Assembly (NCBI GenBank): GCA_949289345.1
Contig: CASENS010000014.1
Coordinates: 1-50,717 of the forward strand
Origin: an uncultured Bacteroides sp.
Lineage (GTDB): Bacteria; Bacteroidota; Bacteroidia; Bacteroidales; Bacteroidaceae
Direction: 5' to 3'
Length of the DNA: 50,717 nt
The notes under the pieces were generated by a model that was not told the origin of the DNA, did not search any database, and saw only the letters and a list, made by a program, of their open reading frames with translations. How positions within the stretch are numbered: the stretch's first letter is position 1; each line of letters begins with the position of its first letter. Positions 1 through 8,748 of the stretch are shown one piece after another. A program made the translations under genes and the position numbers.

Positions 1-135
1 CAGATGACACAGATTGAACAAGATGACCACAGATTTTTAAAGGGGCTTCGCCCGAATCTTTCTCATTTCAGATTTCATAAATCAATAAATGAAATAATCT
101 GTGAAAATCTGTCTTATCCGTGTCATCTGTGTGCC
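1..135. repeat. Intergenic inverted-repeat element
   Basis: The left end (cagatgacac, 1-10) is the reverse complement of the right end (gtgtcatctg, 120-129). Further matching blocks of the type cacagatttt and aaaatctgt lie inside each arm, so the segment can fold into a long imperfect stem. It contains no credible reading frame. Similar 'CAGATGACACAG' palindromes are common between genes in Bacteroidetes. The left side may be cut by the window edge. Confidence 0.6.
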
Positions 136-200
136 ATATAATAAACAGCCCGATAAATTATCATTTACCTTTTCACACCGTTGGAAGCGGGTTTCCCAAG

Positions 201-292
201 TATCCTTGGCCACTTGCCCAAGTATGATTGGATACTTTGCCATTTAAGCAAGGATACTTGGGCGTTTATCCTTGCATACTTTTGCGACCCGG
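201..292 (-). repeat. 22-bp-period mini-palindrome array, family i, copy A
   Basis: Read on the minus strand, the motif AAGTATCC or a variant recurs every 22 bp. On the plus strand the matching C of the GATAC-type motif falls at 213, 235, 257 and 279. It is the reverse-oriented relative of arrays at 21488-21568 and 46966-47046. Inside are short dyads such as CCAAGTATnnTTGG. It lies just upstream of the fimbrillin operon promoter. Confidence 0.7.
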
Positions 293-361
293 TTTTCGAA
301 TGAAACCCCATCATAACCATACACCCTGTCCCACTTTAACACTTTATGAACCATTATGAAC

Positions 362-392
362 TTGATTGATATTTTCGCAACCGCTATCTTTG
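362..392 (+). promoter_or_regulatory. Bacteroidetes-type promoter of the fimbrillin operon
   Basis: A TATCTTTG box at 385-392 matches the TAnnTTTG -7 consensus. A TTGA sequence at 362-365 sits at the position expected for the -33 element. The start codon at 425 is about 32 nt downstream, so a short leader is expected. Confidence 0.55.
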
Positions 393-424
393 TATTGCAA
401 TAAATCGTTATAAAAATAAAAGGT

Positions 425-1354
425 ATGAAAAAACACTCATTGACTAGCTGGTTTCTGGGCTTGGCTACCGCTCTTTTCTGCGGTTGCTCGTCCGGCAACG
501 GCACGGACATTCCCGAACCTGTTCCCGAACCTGTTCCGGAACAAATCGCCATCACGCTGCATTGCGGCATATCCGACGCCGCGACCAAAGCCACCGACAC
601 CGACTTTGAAGCCGGAGACCGCATCGGCCTCTACGTGGTGAACTACAACGGCGAGACCGCCGGAAACCTGCAAGCCACCGGAAACCACGTGGACAACATG
701 GCGTTCACCTACAACAACCGGACATGGACACCGCAGACGCCCGTCTATTGGAAAGACGAAACGACTCCGGCCGACTTTTACGCTTACTATCCGTATGCCA
801 GCACCCCGACAGACATCACCGCCTTCCCCGTAGCCGTGAAAACTGACCAAAGCAACGAAACGGCCTATAAGGCAAGCGACTTCCTGTGGGGAAAGACGAG
901 CAAGGTGCATCCCACAGAGGAAGCGGTCAACATCTCGCTCTCCCATCTGTTCAGCTGCGCCGTGGTCAAAATCGTGGCGGGCAGCGGTTTCACCGACAAC
1001 GGCCTTGCCGCCTCGGACGTTCAAGTCCGGCTGAACAATGTCCGCAGCCAGGCATCCGTCAATTTAGGGGACGGAACAGTGACACCTGCCGGAAACGCCG
1101 GCAGCGTCTCGTTCTTCCGTACGGAAGGCAACACGTTCAAAGCCCTGATAGTGCCCCAAACCGTCGCGTCGGACGATAACTTCATCACCGTATCCATCGA
1201 CGGCGAGGAGTTCAACATGGAAAAGGAATTTACCTTCATCGGCGGCCACCGGCATTCGTTTACGCTGACCGTCCGGAAGACAAGCAACGGCATCAACGTT
1301 GACATCAACGACTGGATAGACGATGAAGAGGACAACGGCGGCATAGCCGAGTAA
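425..1354 (+). CDS. Fimbrillin-like lipoprotein (Mfa-like family)
   Basis: This 309-aa protein begins with a lipoprotein signal; the lipobox cysteine is C21 in ALFCGC. A short linker of repeated Pro-Glu-Pro-Val follows. The rest resembles the fimbrillin / Mfa_like_1 family: a 'TKATDTDFEAGDRIGLYV' segment near residues 55-72, then 'WTPQTPVYWKD' and 'YKASDFLWGK' blocks, which are the family's usual landmarks. Such proteins are exported as lipoproteins and form or decorate surface fimbriae in Bacteroidales. It is the first gene of a three-gene operon with the LRR-protease gene (39-nt gap) and another fimbrillin-like gene. The ATG at 425 is chosen because it gives an intact signal peptide just after the promoter. 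Whether it is a shaft or tip subunit cannot be told from the sequence. Confidence 0.8.
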   Translation: MKKHSLTSWFLGLATALFCGCSSGNGTDIPEPVPEPVPEQIAITLHCGISDAATKATDTDFEAGDRIGLYVVNYNGETAGNLQATGNHVDNMAFTYNNRTWTPQTPVYWKDETTPADFYAYYPYASTPTDITAFPVAVKTDQSNETAYKASDFLWGKTSKVHPTEEAVNISLSHLFSCAVVKIVAGSGFTDNGLAASDVQVRLNNVRSQASVNLGDGTVTPAGNAGSVSFFRTEGNTFKALIVPQTVASDDNFITVSIDGEEFNMEKEFTFIGGHRHSFTLTVRKTSNGINVDINDWIDDEEDNGGIAE

Positions 1355-1393
1355 AGCGTCCGTTCTTTATCCCACCTATATACATACTTATAA

Positions 1394-4300
1394 ATGAAGA
1401 ATATTATGAAACGACTCAGATTTACCCACCTTGCCGTCCTTGCCCTGCTGGCATTGGTCACGGCATGCAACGACGACTATCCGGGCGGTTACGGATTGGA
1501 GAACGGATCCGGCCGGCTCATCACCCTGTCCGGTGAAATAGACCAAGTGGCGGTAACCCGCGTAAACGACAACGGCTTCTGCGACGGAGACGAAATGGGC
1601 GTGTACATCGTGGACTACCAAGGCAACCAACCCGGCATCCTGCAAAGCAGCGGCAACCGGGGCACCAACGTGAAACACACGTTCGACGAGGCGGCCTACA
1701 AATGGAACTCCGCCTACAACGTCTATTGGAAAGACGAACATACGCACATCGACGTCTATGGCTACTACCCCTTCGGCTCGCCCGATGATGTGAACGCTTA
1801 TCCTTTTGAAGTGCAGAAAGACCAGTCTACCGAAGCCAGTTCGGCAGGCATGGGCGGCTACGAGGCCAGTGACTTCCTGTGGGGAAAAGCTGAAGACGTG
1901 GCTCCCACAGAGAACGTCATCCGCCTGCCCATGCGCCACCGCATGAGTAGCCCCCGCGTGACATTAATGGAAGGCGAAGGTTTCGCCGAAGGTGAATGGG
2001 CGGAACTGGAGAAAAGCGTATTGGTGACCAACACCAAGCGCAACGCCCTCATCAACCTGGCCGACGGCAGTGTCACGGCAACCGGCGAAGTGGCGACCAC
2101 CGGTACCATTCCCTACAAGAAAGACGACGTGTTCCGCGCCATCGTCGTGCCACAGACCATCAGCGCGGGCATCACACTGTTCACCATTACCGTGGACGGC
2201 GTGGCCTACAAATTCTCGAAAGACGAGGTCTTCACCTACGTCAGCGGCAAGATGCATAACTTTACCATACAAGTCAATAAGAAAGAGATAACCGGCGAAT
2301 ACACCTTCACTTTAGCGGACGAAAGCATCACGGCGTGGGAGAACGACGACGTGTCGCATGATGCTACGATGCGGGAATATATAGTTATTGAGTCATCGGC
2401 CGGACACCTGAAGGACTCTATCACGGCTGCCGGAAAAGATTACCGGGAGTTACAGAACCTAAAGATTACAGGAGAAATCAATGCCCAGGATTTCTACTTT
2501 ATGAGAGATTCAATGGATGTACTACAATCCTTAAATATGAAAGAAGTTTCCATTGTTGGAAGTGATTACAATGCCAATTGGGGCAACTCTAATGATGGGA
2601 AAGATGAAATTCCTATTATGGCTTTCAATAATAAAACTTCATTATTAAGACTTGTATTACCTGACAAACTTAAGGTTATAGGTAGAGCGGCATTCGATGG
2701 ATGTACCAATTTATCAGGTTCATTAAATATCCCAGAAGGAGTAACGCGAATCGAGGCTAGTGCGTTCTGTTATTGCTATTCACTGACAGGCAGCCTCTCG
2801 CTTCCCAGTACCTTGGAATATATTGGAGGAGGTGGTGCCGTTCTAGAACTTGGTGCATTCAATAATTGTGGTTTCGTGGGAGAATTGAAACTCCCCACAA
2901 ACTTAACCTACATCGGCATTAATGCTTTCGCTGGCTGTACAGGCTTATATGGCGAACTGCACCTCCCCGATAAATTAAAGTATTTAGGCACCAATGCTTT
3001 TTTTGAATGCAAAAACTTGACAGGTTCCATTACAATTCCACAAACACTGACCGAAATTGGCGAAGCCGCTTTCCAAAGTTGTGGTTTCAATGGTACACTG
3101 ACACTGCATGATGGCGTTACCTCTATCGGGAAAAGTGCTTTTGCAGGCTGTGCTTTGAAAGGAGAATTGATCCTGCCAAGAGACTTAACCATCATTCAGT
3201 CTTCCGCATTCGATGGGTGTGACTTCTCCGGAGAGTTAAAACTGCCGGAAGGATTAACCGTCATTGGCGATAAAGCTTTTGCTTACAACTGGCGATTGAT
3301 GGGAGTATTGGAATTCCCCGAAGGCATCCAAAGTATCGGCGCAGGTGCTTTCGCACAATGCAGAAGTATCGAAGGCCTGGTGTTCCCCGAAAGCCTGGAA
3401 AATATCCGCTATGAAGCAGCATTTGGAGACATGGGCGGAGCATTCTCTAACTGTTTCGGCATCGGCAGCATCGTCTGCAAAGGCACTATGCCTCCGTATG
3501 TTCAAGCCGGAGCATTCAACGGCGTGGCCAAGGACAACTTCACCCTCGAAGTACCCGAAAGCGCCATCCAGCAGTACCAAGCCGCACCGGGTTGGAGCGA
3601 CTTCAAGCGCATTGCCGCACATCGCGAGTTGGTATGCCGGCCGAGCATTGCCAATGCCATCAATACCCGTTGCACCCGCGACCTCGTGATTGACGCCGAA
3701 GGCGAATGGGAAGTGGAAAGCATGCCCGACTGGTGCAGCCTGTCGCAAACCAGCGGAAACAAAAAAACGGAACTGGTGCTGACCATCAACCAGATGAGTG
3801 GAGAAACCAGCCGCACTGGCGAAATCGTCTTCAAGCTGAAAGACCAGGACTACCGCCACACGTGTACCGTCAGCCAATACGACTATGAATACGCCGAGGA
3901 CGAAGTCATCACGATGCAAAAAGCAACCCGCGGCAACCGGGGAGGCATCAACCTCGTGTTCCTGGGCGACGGCTTCGATGCCAAAGACATCTCGGAAGGT
4001 GAATACATGGCTGCCATGCAGGAACAGGTGGAGAACTTCTTCGGCATAGAACCCTACAAGACGTACCGCGACTACTTCAACGTCTACACAGCCATCGCCG
4101 TATCGCCGGAAACGGGTATCGGTACAGTGAACACCATCCGCTACGCCAAGTTCGAAACTACCTATACGGGCGGTGTGGGCTTGAAGTGCGACTATGACGC
4201 TGTATTCCAATATGCACTGGATATGGGAACGACCGTGACCAAAGACAATCTGAACCAGTCGCTCATCATCATGGTGCCCAACAGCACGGACTATGGCGGC

Positions 4301-4897
4301 ATCTGCCAGATGTGGGACGACGGGTCTGCCATTGCCTTCTGCCCCATGAGCACTTACGGTTATCCGCTGGACACGCGCGGTGTCATCCAGCACGAAGCGG
4401 GCGGACATGGCTTCGGCAAGTTGGGTGATGAGTACATCTATCACAACGAGTTCATCGACTTCTGTACCTGTACATGTTGCGGGCACGTATTCGAATTCAA
4501 CTATGCCAAAGGCTTGGGCTGGTACGACAACCTGTCCCTCACCGGCAAGACCAACGAAGTGCCCTGGAGCCACCTTATCTACGACGAGAAGTACAGCGAC
4601 TTTGTGGACATCTTCGAAGGCGGCTACATGCACAACCGCGGCGTCTTCCGTTCGGAACAGAACAGTTGCATGAACAACGACATCCCTTACTACAGCACCA
4701 TCAGCCGCGAGAGCATCGTGAAGCGCATCAAGGCGTATGCCGGAGAGACGTACTCCTTCGAGGACTTCAAGGCCAACGACAAGGTGGAGGCAAGCGCCGT
4801 GACCCGCTTTGCCCGCGAACCTTACACCGGCACCTCTGTACACGGCTTCCAGATGCCTCCGCAAATACATAAGGGAAGCCCGCTGAGTGGCAAGTGA
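1394..4897 (+). CDS. Multidomain lipoprotein: fimbrillin-like + BspA LRR + BACON + M64 peptidase
   Basis: This protein has 1167 aa. The signal peptide ends in the lipobox LVTAC (C25). Residues about 40-295 are fimbrillin-like ('DGDEMGVYIVDY', 'YEASDFLWGKAED'). Residues about 400-741 hold BspA/LRR_5 repeats of the form 'IGxxAFxGCxxLxGxLxLPxxLxxI'. Residues about 745-830 look like a BACON domain. Residues about 834-1135 match peptidase family M64 (IgA-peptidase type), with the metal-site motif HEAGGHGFGKLGDE at 1000-1013. The protein is probably anchored on the cell surface, where the LRR and BACON parts could bind host or mucin targets and the M64 part could cut them. The substrate is unknown. 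The ATG at 1394 is used; an in-frame ATG at 1406 would also keep the signal. The LRR part (about 2400-3330) is visibly richer in A+T than both flanks, which suggests a separately acquired module. Confidence 0.8.
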   Translation: MKNIMKRLRFTHLAVLALLALVTACNDDYPGGYGLENGSGRLITLSGEIDQVAVTRVNDNGFCDGDEMGVYIVDYQGNQPGILQSSGNRGTNVKHTFDEAAYKWNSAYNVYWKDEHTHIDVYGYYPFGSPDDVNAYPFEVQKDQSTEASSAGMGGYEASDFLWGKAEDVAPTENVIRLPMRHRMSSPRVTLMEGEGFAEGEWAELEKSVLVTNTKRNALINLADGSVTATGEVATTGTIPYKKDDVFRAIVVPQTISAGITLFTITVDGVAYKFSKDEVFTYVSGKMHNFTIQVNKKEITGEYTFTLADESITAWENDDVSHDATMREYIVIESSAGHLKDSITAAGKDYRELQNLKITGEINAQDFYFMRDSMDVLQSLNMKEVSIVGSDYNANWGNSNDGKDEIPIMAFNNKTSLLRLVLPDKLKVIGRAAFDGCTNLSGSLNIPEGVTRIEASAFCYCYSLTGSLSLPSTLEYIGGGGAVLELGAFNNCGFVGELKLPTNLTYIGINAFAGCTGLYGELHLPDKLKYLGTNAFFECKNLTGSITIPQTLTEIGEAAFQSCGFNGTLTLHDGVTSIGKSAFAGCALKGELILPRDLTIIQSSAFDGCDFSGELKLPEGLTVIGDKAFAYNWRLMGVLEFPEGIQSIGAGAFAQCRSIEGLVFPESLENIRYEAAFGDMGGAFSNCFGIGSIVCKGTMPPYVQAGAFNGVAKDNFTLEVPESAIQQYQAAPGWSDFKRIAAHRELVCRPSIANAINTRCTRDLVIDAEGEWEVESMPDWCSLSQTSGNKKTELVLTINQMSGETSRTGEIVFKLKDQDYRHTCTVSQYDYEYAEDEVITMQKATRGNRGGINLVFLGDGFDAKDISEGEYMAAMQEQVENFFGIEPYKTYRDYFNVYTAIAVSPETGIGTVNTIRYAKFETTYTGGVGLKCDYDAVFQYALDMGTTVTKDNLNQSLIIMVPNSTDYGGICQMWDDGSAIAFCPMSTYGYPLDTRGVIQHEAGGHGFGKLGDEYIYHNEFIDFCTCTCCGHVFEFNYAKGLGWYDNLSLTGKTNEVPWSHLIYDEKYSDFVDIFEGGYMHNRGVFRSEQNSCMNNDIPYYSTISRESIVKRIKAYAGETYSFEDFKANDKVEASAVTRFAREPYTGTSVHGFQMPPQIHKGSPLSGK

Positions 4898-4940
4898 TGT
4901 TAAAACAGATACAATAACCCTACAAATAGCTATCAAGAAT

Positions 4941-5819
4941 ATGAAACTACATAATTTATTATCATTCGGCACCTTAGCGTTGCTGCTGACAGCCGTCACA
5001 GCCTGCCAGGAAGAGGCCTCTCTGCCTACGGAGCAGACAGACCCGAACCTCATGACGTTCCATGTGGCCTACCCCGGACAACAAACCCGTGCCACTTCCA
5101 CCGCCTTTGAAGAAGGTGACCGGATAGGACTCTTCATCACAACGCAAGGTACGCCACTCGAAGTGTCAGGCAACTACGTAAACAACGCCTCCTTAGCGTT
5201 CGACGGTGCGCAATGGACTCCCTCCCGCCCCATCTATTGGGACGGAGGCACGTACGACGTTTACGGGTATTATCCCTACTTGGCATCCGTATCCTCGGCA
5301 GACAACCTGCCCTTCAGTGTCTCCACCGACCAGAATGCTGAAGGCGGATACGAAGCAAGCGACTTTCTGTGGGCATCGGCCCAAGCAGCCAGTGCAGGCA
5401 ACACGCCCGTCACCCTGCAATTCTCCCACCGCATGAGCCGCATGCTCATCCAGTTGGTAAAAGGAGAAGACTATGAAGGCGAACTGCCCGAAGATGCGGA
5501 AGTGTATATACATAACACCGTTCCCCAAGCCACCATTGACCTCAGCGCAGGAATCGTGACGCGCGACCCTTATGCTACTTCGGAAACCATACAGGCGCAG
5601 AACTTAGGCAACCACCGGTATGCCGCCATCCTTATCCCGCAACGGTTGGACAACCGGCAGCCTTTAGTGGAAGTCATCACACGGGGAGTCTCCTACCTGT
5701 ACGAAAGCAAATTCGTCTTCAAGGCAGGTATCCAGCATTCCGTGCAACTGGTCGTTTCCAAAAATCCGGAACAAGTCAAGATTGAAATAGGAGGTGAATT
5801 GGAGAACTGGGAGGAATGA
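4941..5819 (+). CDS. Fimbrillin-like lipoprotein (Mfa-like family)
   Basis: This 292-aa protein is the third gene of the fimbrillin operon. I start it at 4941, where MKLHNLLSF opens a lipoprotein signal ending in AVTAC (C22). An in-frame ATG at 4887 would overlap the previous gene and place 18 hydrophilic residues ahead of the signal. The mature part has the same landmarks as the first gene: 'AFEEGDRIGLFI', 'QWTPSRPIYWD', 'YEASDFLWASAQ' and an 'FSHRMSRMLI' strand. It probably forms a fimbrial subunit or accessory protein with its two operon partners. A hairpin at 5856-5910 ends the operon. Confidence 0.8.
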   Translation: MKLHNLLSFGTLALLLTAVTACQEEASLPTEQTDPNLMTFHVAYPGQQTRATSTAFEEGDRIGLFITTQGTPLEVSGNYVNNASLAFDGAQWTPSRPIYWDGGTYDVYGYYPYLASVSSADNLPFSVSTDQNAEGGYEASDFLWASAQAASAGNTPVTLQFSHRMSRMLIQLVKGEDYEGELPEDAEVYIHNTVPQATIDLSAGIVTRDPYATSETIQAQNLGNHRYAAILIPQRLDNRQPLVEVITRGVSYLYESKFVFKAGIQHSVQLVVSKNPEQVKIEIGGELENWEE

Positions 5820-5855
5820 TACATTAATTATTACTTACTCAACAATTAACCGGTG

Positions 5856-5910
5856 GAGATGCTTTCCGTACTTTTCTTTCATTTCGGAGGGAAAGGAACG
5901 AAAGCATCTC
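5856..5910. terminator. Terminator hairpin after the fimbrillin operon
   Basis: GAGATGCTTTC (5856-5866) pairs perfectly with GAAAGCATCTC (5900-5910), and GTTTT follows. The 33-nt loop contains a smaller possible stem (ctttc/gaaag). Its position just after the stop at 5819 and before the next -7 box fits a transcription terminator. Confidence 0.6.
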
Positions 5911-5922
5911 GTTTTAAAACAC

Positions 5923-5930
5923 TATCTTTG
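5923..5930 (+). promoter_or_regulatory. -7 box of the WG-repeat operon
   Basis: TATCTTTG matches the TAnnTTTG consensus. It ends only 4 nt before the ATG at 5935, so transcription would begin at or just after the start codon. No clear -33 TTTG is seen. Either the mRNA is leaderless or this box is fortuitous. Confidence 0.4.
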
Positions 5931-5934
5931 CAGC

Positions 5935-7740
5935 ATGACAACCAACCGACACACCTGTTTCACCGCCGTTATGCTGGTCTTCCTGCTTAGTCTGTATGCC
6001 TGCCAACCTTCCGAAAACAGGACAGAAGCATGGGCTTTCAGCAACGATGACGGACATACGTGGGGACTGATACGTACCGACGGAACCGTGCTTGTACCGA
6101 CGGACGCATTCAGTCAACGCCCTTCGAGCGTCGTGGGAGGTATGTTCAGCCTGCCCGACGGGAAAGGACGCCTGCACTTGCATGCCGCAAACAATCCCGC
6201 CCGTCCCGTCACACCCCGCAGCTTCGCCCGCATAGGCCACTTCTTTGCCGACGTCACACTGGCGCAGGAAACGACAGACGGTCCCATCCTGCTCATCGAC
6301 AAACAAGGCCGCGACATTGCTTCTACCGCACAATACACGCCATATGCCATCATCCGGATGCACAACTTCAGCGAAGGAAGAGCGCTCTTTGTTACCGCGC
6401 AAGGCAAATACGGCTACATGGACACACAAGGACGCATCGTGGTGCAACCCGTCTACGACATCGCCTACGACTATCATGAAGGAGTGGCACTGACCGGCAT
6501 GGAAAACAGCCGGGGCGAAACCGGTTACCAGCTGATAGACAGAGACGGCAAGGTGAGCGGCAACATACGGGTAACCGGATGCCTGCTCGACACCCGTTTG
6601 TCCGAAGGTTTGCTGCTGTTCAAAGAAATGCATACGGGACACATAGGATTTCTGGATAAGCAAGGAAACACGGTAAGCTATCTACCCGAAACCATCTTAC
6701 AGGCGTCACGCTGCCAGGATGACCGTGTAACAATACGGACCAAAGAAGGCTGCGGATGCATGACACGCGACGGACGCCCCATCATACCCCCTCTGTACGA
6801 AGCAACCCGAACCACCGGAAAAGGACGGATAGCCGTCCGCCACAACGGACAGTGGCAACTGACAGACTTGTCGGGGGAAGTAATAGCCGACACGAACTAT
6901 GACACGATAAGCAACTATGCTCCCACTTCACTCGCCATCGCCCGGAAAGGAGGAAACTGCCTGCTCATCGACCGGCAAGGGAACGCCGCCAGCGACACCT
7001 ATACACAGATTGTGGAAGACAGCACAGCCAGCCATCACCTGCCGCAAGTATTCACTATCGACACCGCCACAACGGAAACCGCCGATACATCAGCCACCGC
7101 AAAGCACCGTCCTGACCCCAAACCCGAACACCGCACACCTGCCCAAAGCCGGATAGAAGCCAAGGACTGGCGTGAAGTGGCCAGCCAACACCCGTTTTAT
7201 GAAGAAGCCGTCAAAGTGACATCGGGTAAGCTGGAAGAGACCGATGCCGAACACCGGCGCATGATACTGAACTACGTGGAGCACCTGCGTACCTCGTACA
7301 CCACCAAAGACATTGACTTCCTGGAACAACTCTTCAGCGAAAACGCCTTGATTGTGGTAGGAACCGTGGTACATACCGCCCCACGGGAGGAAAGCGGATA
7401 CCTGTCCCCCGAGCAAGTGGTGTACAATGTCAAAAGCAAACGGCAATACCTGGAACGGCTCAGGCAAGTGTTCAAAGCCAACCACAGCATAGACGTCACG
7501 TTCAGCGACTTTCGCATCATGCGACATCCTACCAAGGAAGGCATCTACGGAGTCAGCCTCAGGCAAAAATACCGGTCGGACATCTACTCGGACGACGGCT
7601 ACCTGTTCCTGTTGTGGGACTTCCGCGACGAAACCGCGCCCCAAATACACGTACGCACCTGGCAGCCAAGCATGAGGGACAACCATACCCCCCTGCCCGA
7701 AAACGAACTGTTCAACATCCGTAACTTCAACTTAGAATGA
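5935..7740 (+). CDS. WG-repeat lipoprotein
   Basis: This 601-aa protein starts at the ATG at 5935, which gives a lipoprotein signal ending in LLSLYAC (C23). Upstream in-frame codons overlap the previous gene and the terminator, so they are rejected. Residues about 30-400 contain WG/KWG-type repeats: 'WGLIRTDGTVLVP', 'YGYMDTQGRIVVQPVYD' and several 'LIDRQG' units. Such repeats usually form beta-propeller-like surface domains. A charged, Thr/Pro-rich linker follows. The last 150 residues ('FYEEAVKVTSGKLEETDAEH' onward) resemble an NTF2/SnoaL-like fold, but I am less sure of this. The gene overlaps the next one by ATGA, which implies coupled translation. The function is unknown; it is probably anchored in the cell envelope. 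Confidence 0.65.
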   Translation: MTTNRHTCFTAVMLVFLLSLYACQPSENRTEAWAFSNDDGHTWGLIRTDGTVLVPTDAFSQRPSSVVGGMFSLPDGKGRLHLHAANNPARPVTPRSFARIGHFFADVTLAQETTDGPILLIDKQGRDIASTAQYTPYAIIRMHNFSEGRALFVTAQGKYGYMDTQGRIVVQPVYDIAYDYHEGVALTGMENSRGETGYQLIDRDGKVSGNIRVTGCLLDTRLSEGLLLFKEMHTGHIGFLDKQGNTVSYLPETILQASRCQDDRVTIRTKEGCGCMTRDGRPIIPPLYEATRTTGKGRIAVRHNGQWQLTDLSGEVIADTNYDTISNYAPTSLAIARKGGNCLLIDRQGNAASDTYTQIVEDSTASHHLPQVFTIDTATTETADTSATAKHRPDPKPEHRTPAQSRIEAKDWREVASQHPFYEEAVKVTSGKLEETDAEHRRMILNYVEHLRTSYTTKDIDFLEQLFSENALIVVGTVVHTAPREESGYLSPEQVVYNVKSKRQYLERLRQVFKANHSIDVTFSDFRIMRHPTKEGIYGVSLRQKYRSDIYSDDGYLFLLWDFRDETAPQIHVRTWQPSMRDNHTPLPENELFNIRNFNLE

Positions 7741-8729
7741 AAAGACATCTCCCAAAACATAGGACCGCCCCTCGGCTGATACTGTTCCTGTACCTGCTTT
7801 GCACGCTCGGAACAGGCGGGACGTTAGCGCAAGACTTCAGCGTACGCTCCTTCCGCATGCTTCCCAACGACATCACGGCCTACATAGCCCCCGTGCGCGA
7901 CCTCAACGACGAAGCCTGCGCACTGGTAAAAGTCGTCGGTGACAAAGACTTCGCCTTTTCATCACCCTTAGGCATTGCCAAACGCAAAAACGATGTAGGC
8001 GAAATATGGATTTACCTGCCTAAAGGTAGCGTCATGCTCACCATCAAGCACCCGCAATGGGGTGTATGGCGCGACTACCGTTTCCCCCAGCCTTTGGAAT
8101 CGCGCATGACCTACGAACTGGTCTTGGCCTCTCCCGTCGGACACAGCCAGCCCAAGAAGCTGCCCCCGCTTACCCTCCGTCCCCCTAAACTCGACACGTC
8201 CACGTCGCAAGCCGTCACACTGCCTGACCCGTCGCCACGCATATACCGCCCACATGAACGGATACACTACTTAGGACTGCTCAATGTAGGCTTCCGTCAA
8301 GGACATCCCTCCGCCGGATTGAGGCTGGCACTCATGCGGCGACACGGTGCCTATCTGCTGGGACAGACCGACTTCCGCTCCACTCCCGGCACCCAAGGAG
8401 AATGCGACAGCGAAGGCAGGATGGACGACGGAACCACCCCCTACTACAGCGGAAGGACAAAGGAAGGCCGATGGACGCTGATGGCCGGAGGCATACACCG
8501 CTTAATAGGCGAATGCTGCCTGTATGAAGGCGTTGGCTACGGTAGACGTACAACCGTCTGGCAACGGTACGACGGTTCCTGGCTACGCAACAAAGACTAT
8601 ACCTGCCGCGGACTGTGCGCCGAAGTGGGAGGGCTGTACCGCTTTCAACGCATAGCCATCTCAGTCGGTGTCCTGACCATACAAGGCAAATACTGGGAAG
8701 GAACCGTAGGCGTAGGCATACATTTTTAG
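7737..8729 (+). CDS. Exported protein of unknown function, possible small beta-barrel at C-terminus
   Basis: This 330-aa protein has a type I signal peptide (hydrophobic stretch about 12-31, cleavage near TLAQD). I do not recognise a named family. The first half ('FSVRSFRMLPNDITAYIAPVRD', with later 'DVGEIWIYLPKGSVMLTI' read in parts) looks like a compact beta domain, followed by a Pro-rich linker near residues 135-175. The second half alternates hydrophobic and polar residues, is rich in Gly and aromatic residues, and ends in ...GVGIHF. A terminal Phe after a beta strand is typical of outer-membrane barrels. The start overlaps the stop of the WG-repeat gene and the FN3/LRR gene follows after 19 nt, so the three genes probably act together. 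Confidence 0.6.
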   Translation: MKRHLPKHRTAPRLILFLYLLCTLGTGGTLAQDFSVRSFRMLPNDITAYIAPVRDLNDEACALVKVVGDKDFAFSSPLGIAKRKNDVGEIWIYLPKGSVMLTIKHPQWGVWRDYRFPQPLESRMTYELVLASPVGHSQPKKLPPLTLRPPKLDTSTSQAVTLPDPSPRIYRPHERIHYLGLLNVGFRQGHPSAGLRLALMRRHGAYLLGQTDFRSTPGTQGECDSEGRMDDGTTPYYSGRTKEGRWTLMAGGIHRLIGECCLYEGVGYGRRTTVWQRYDGSWLRNKDYTCRGLCAEVGGLYRFQRIAISVGVLTIQGKYWEGTVGVGIHF

Positions 8730-8748
8730 AAAATAAAAATCAGACATC

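Noticed and set aside
201-292. Possible CRISPR-like array
   Set aside because: The units are only 22 bp, are degenerate and palindromic, have no conserved direct repeat separated by unique spacers, and no cas gene is present.
3254-5053. A 599-codon minus-strand frame opposite the M64 fusion gene
   Set aside because: It is a long open antisense frame caused by codon bias of the real gene. It has no signal, no family match and no promoter.
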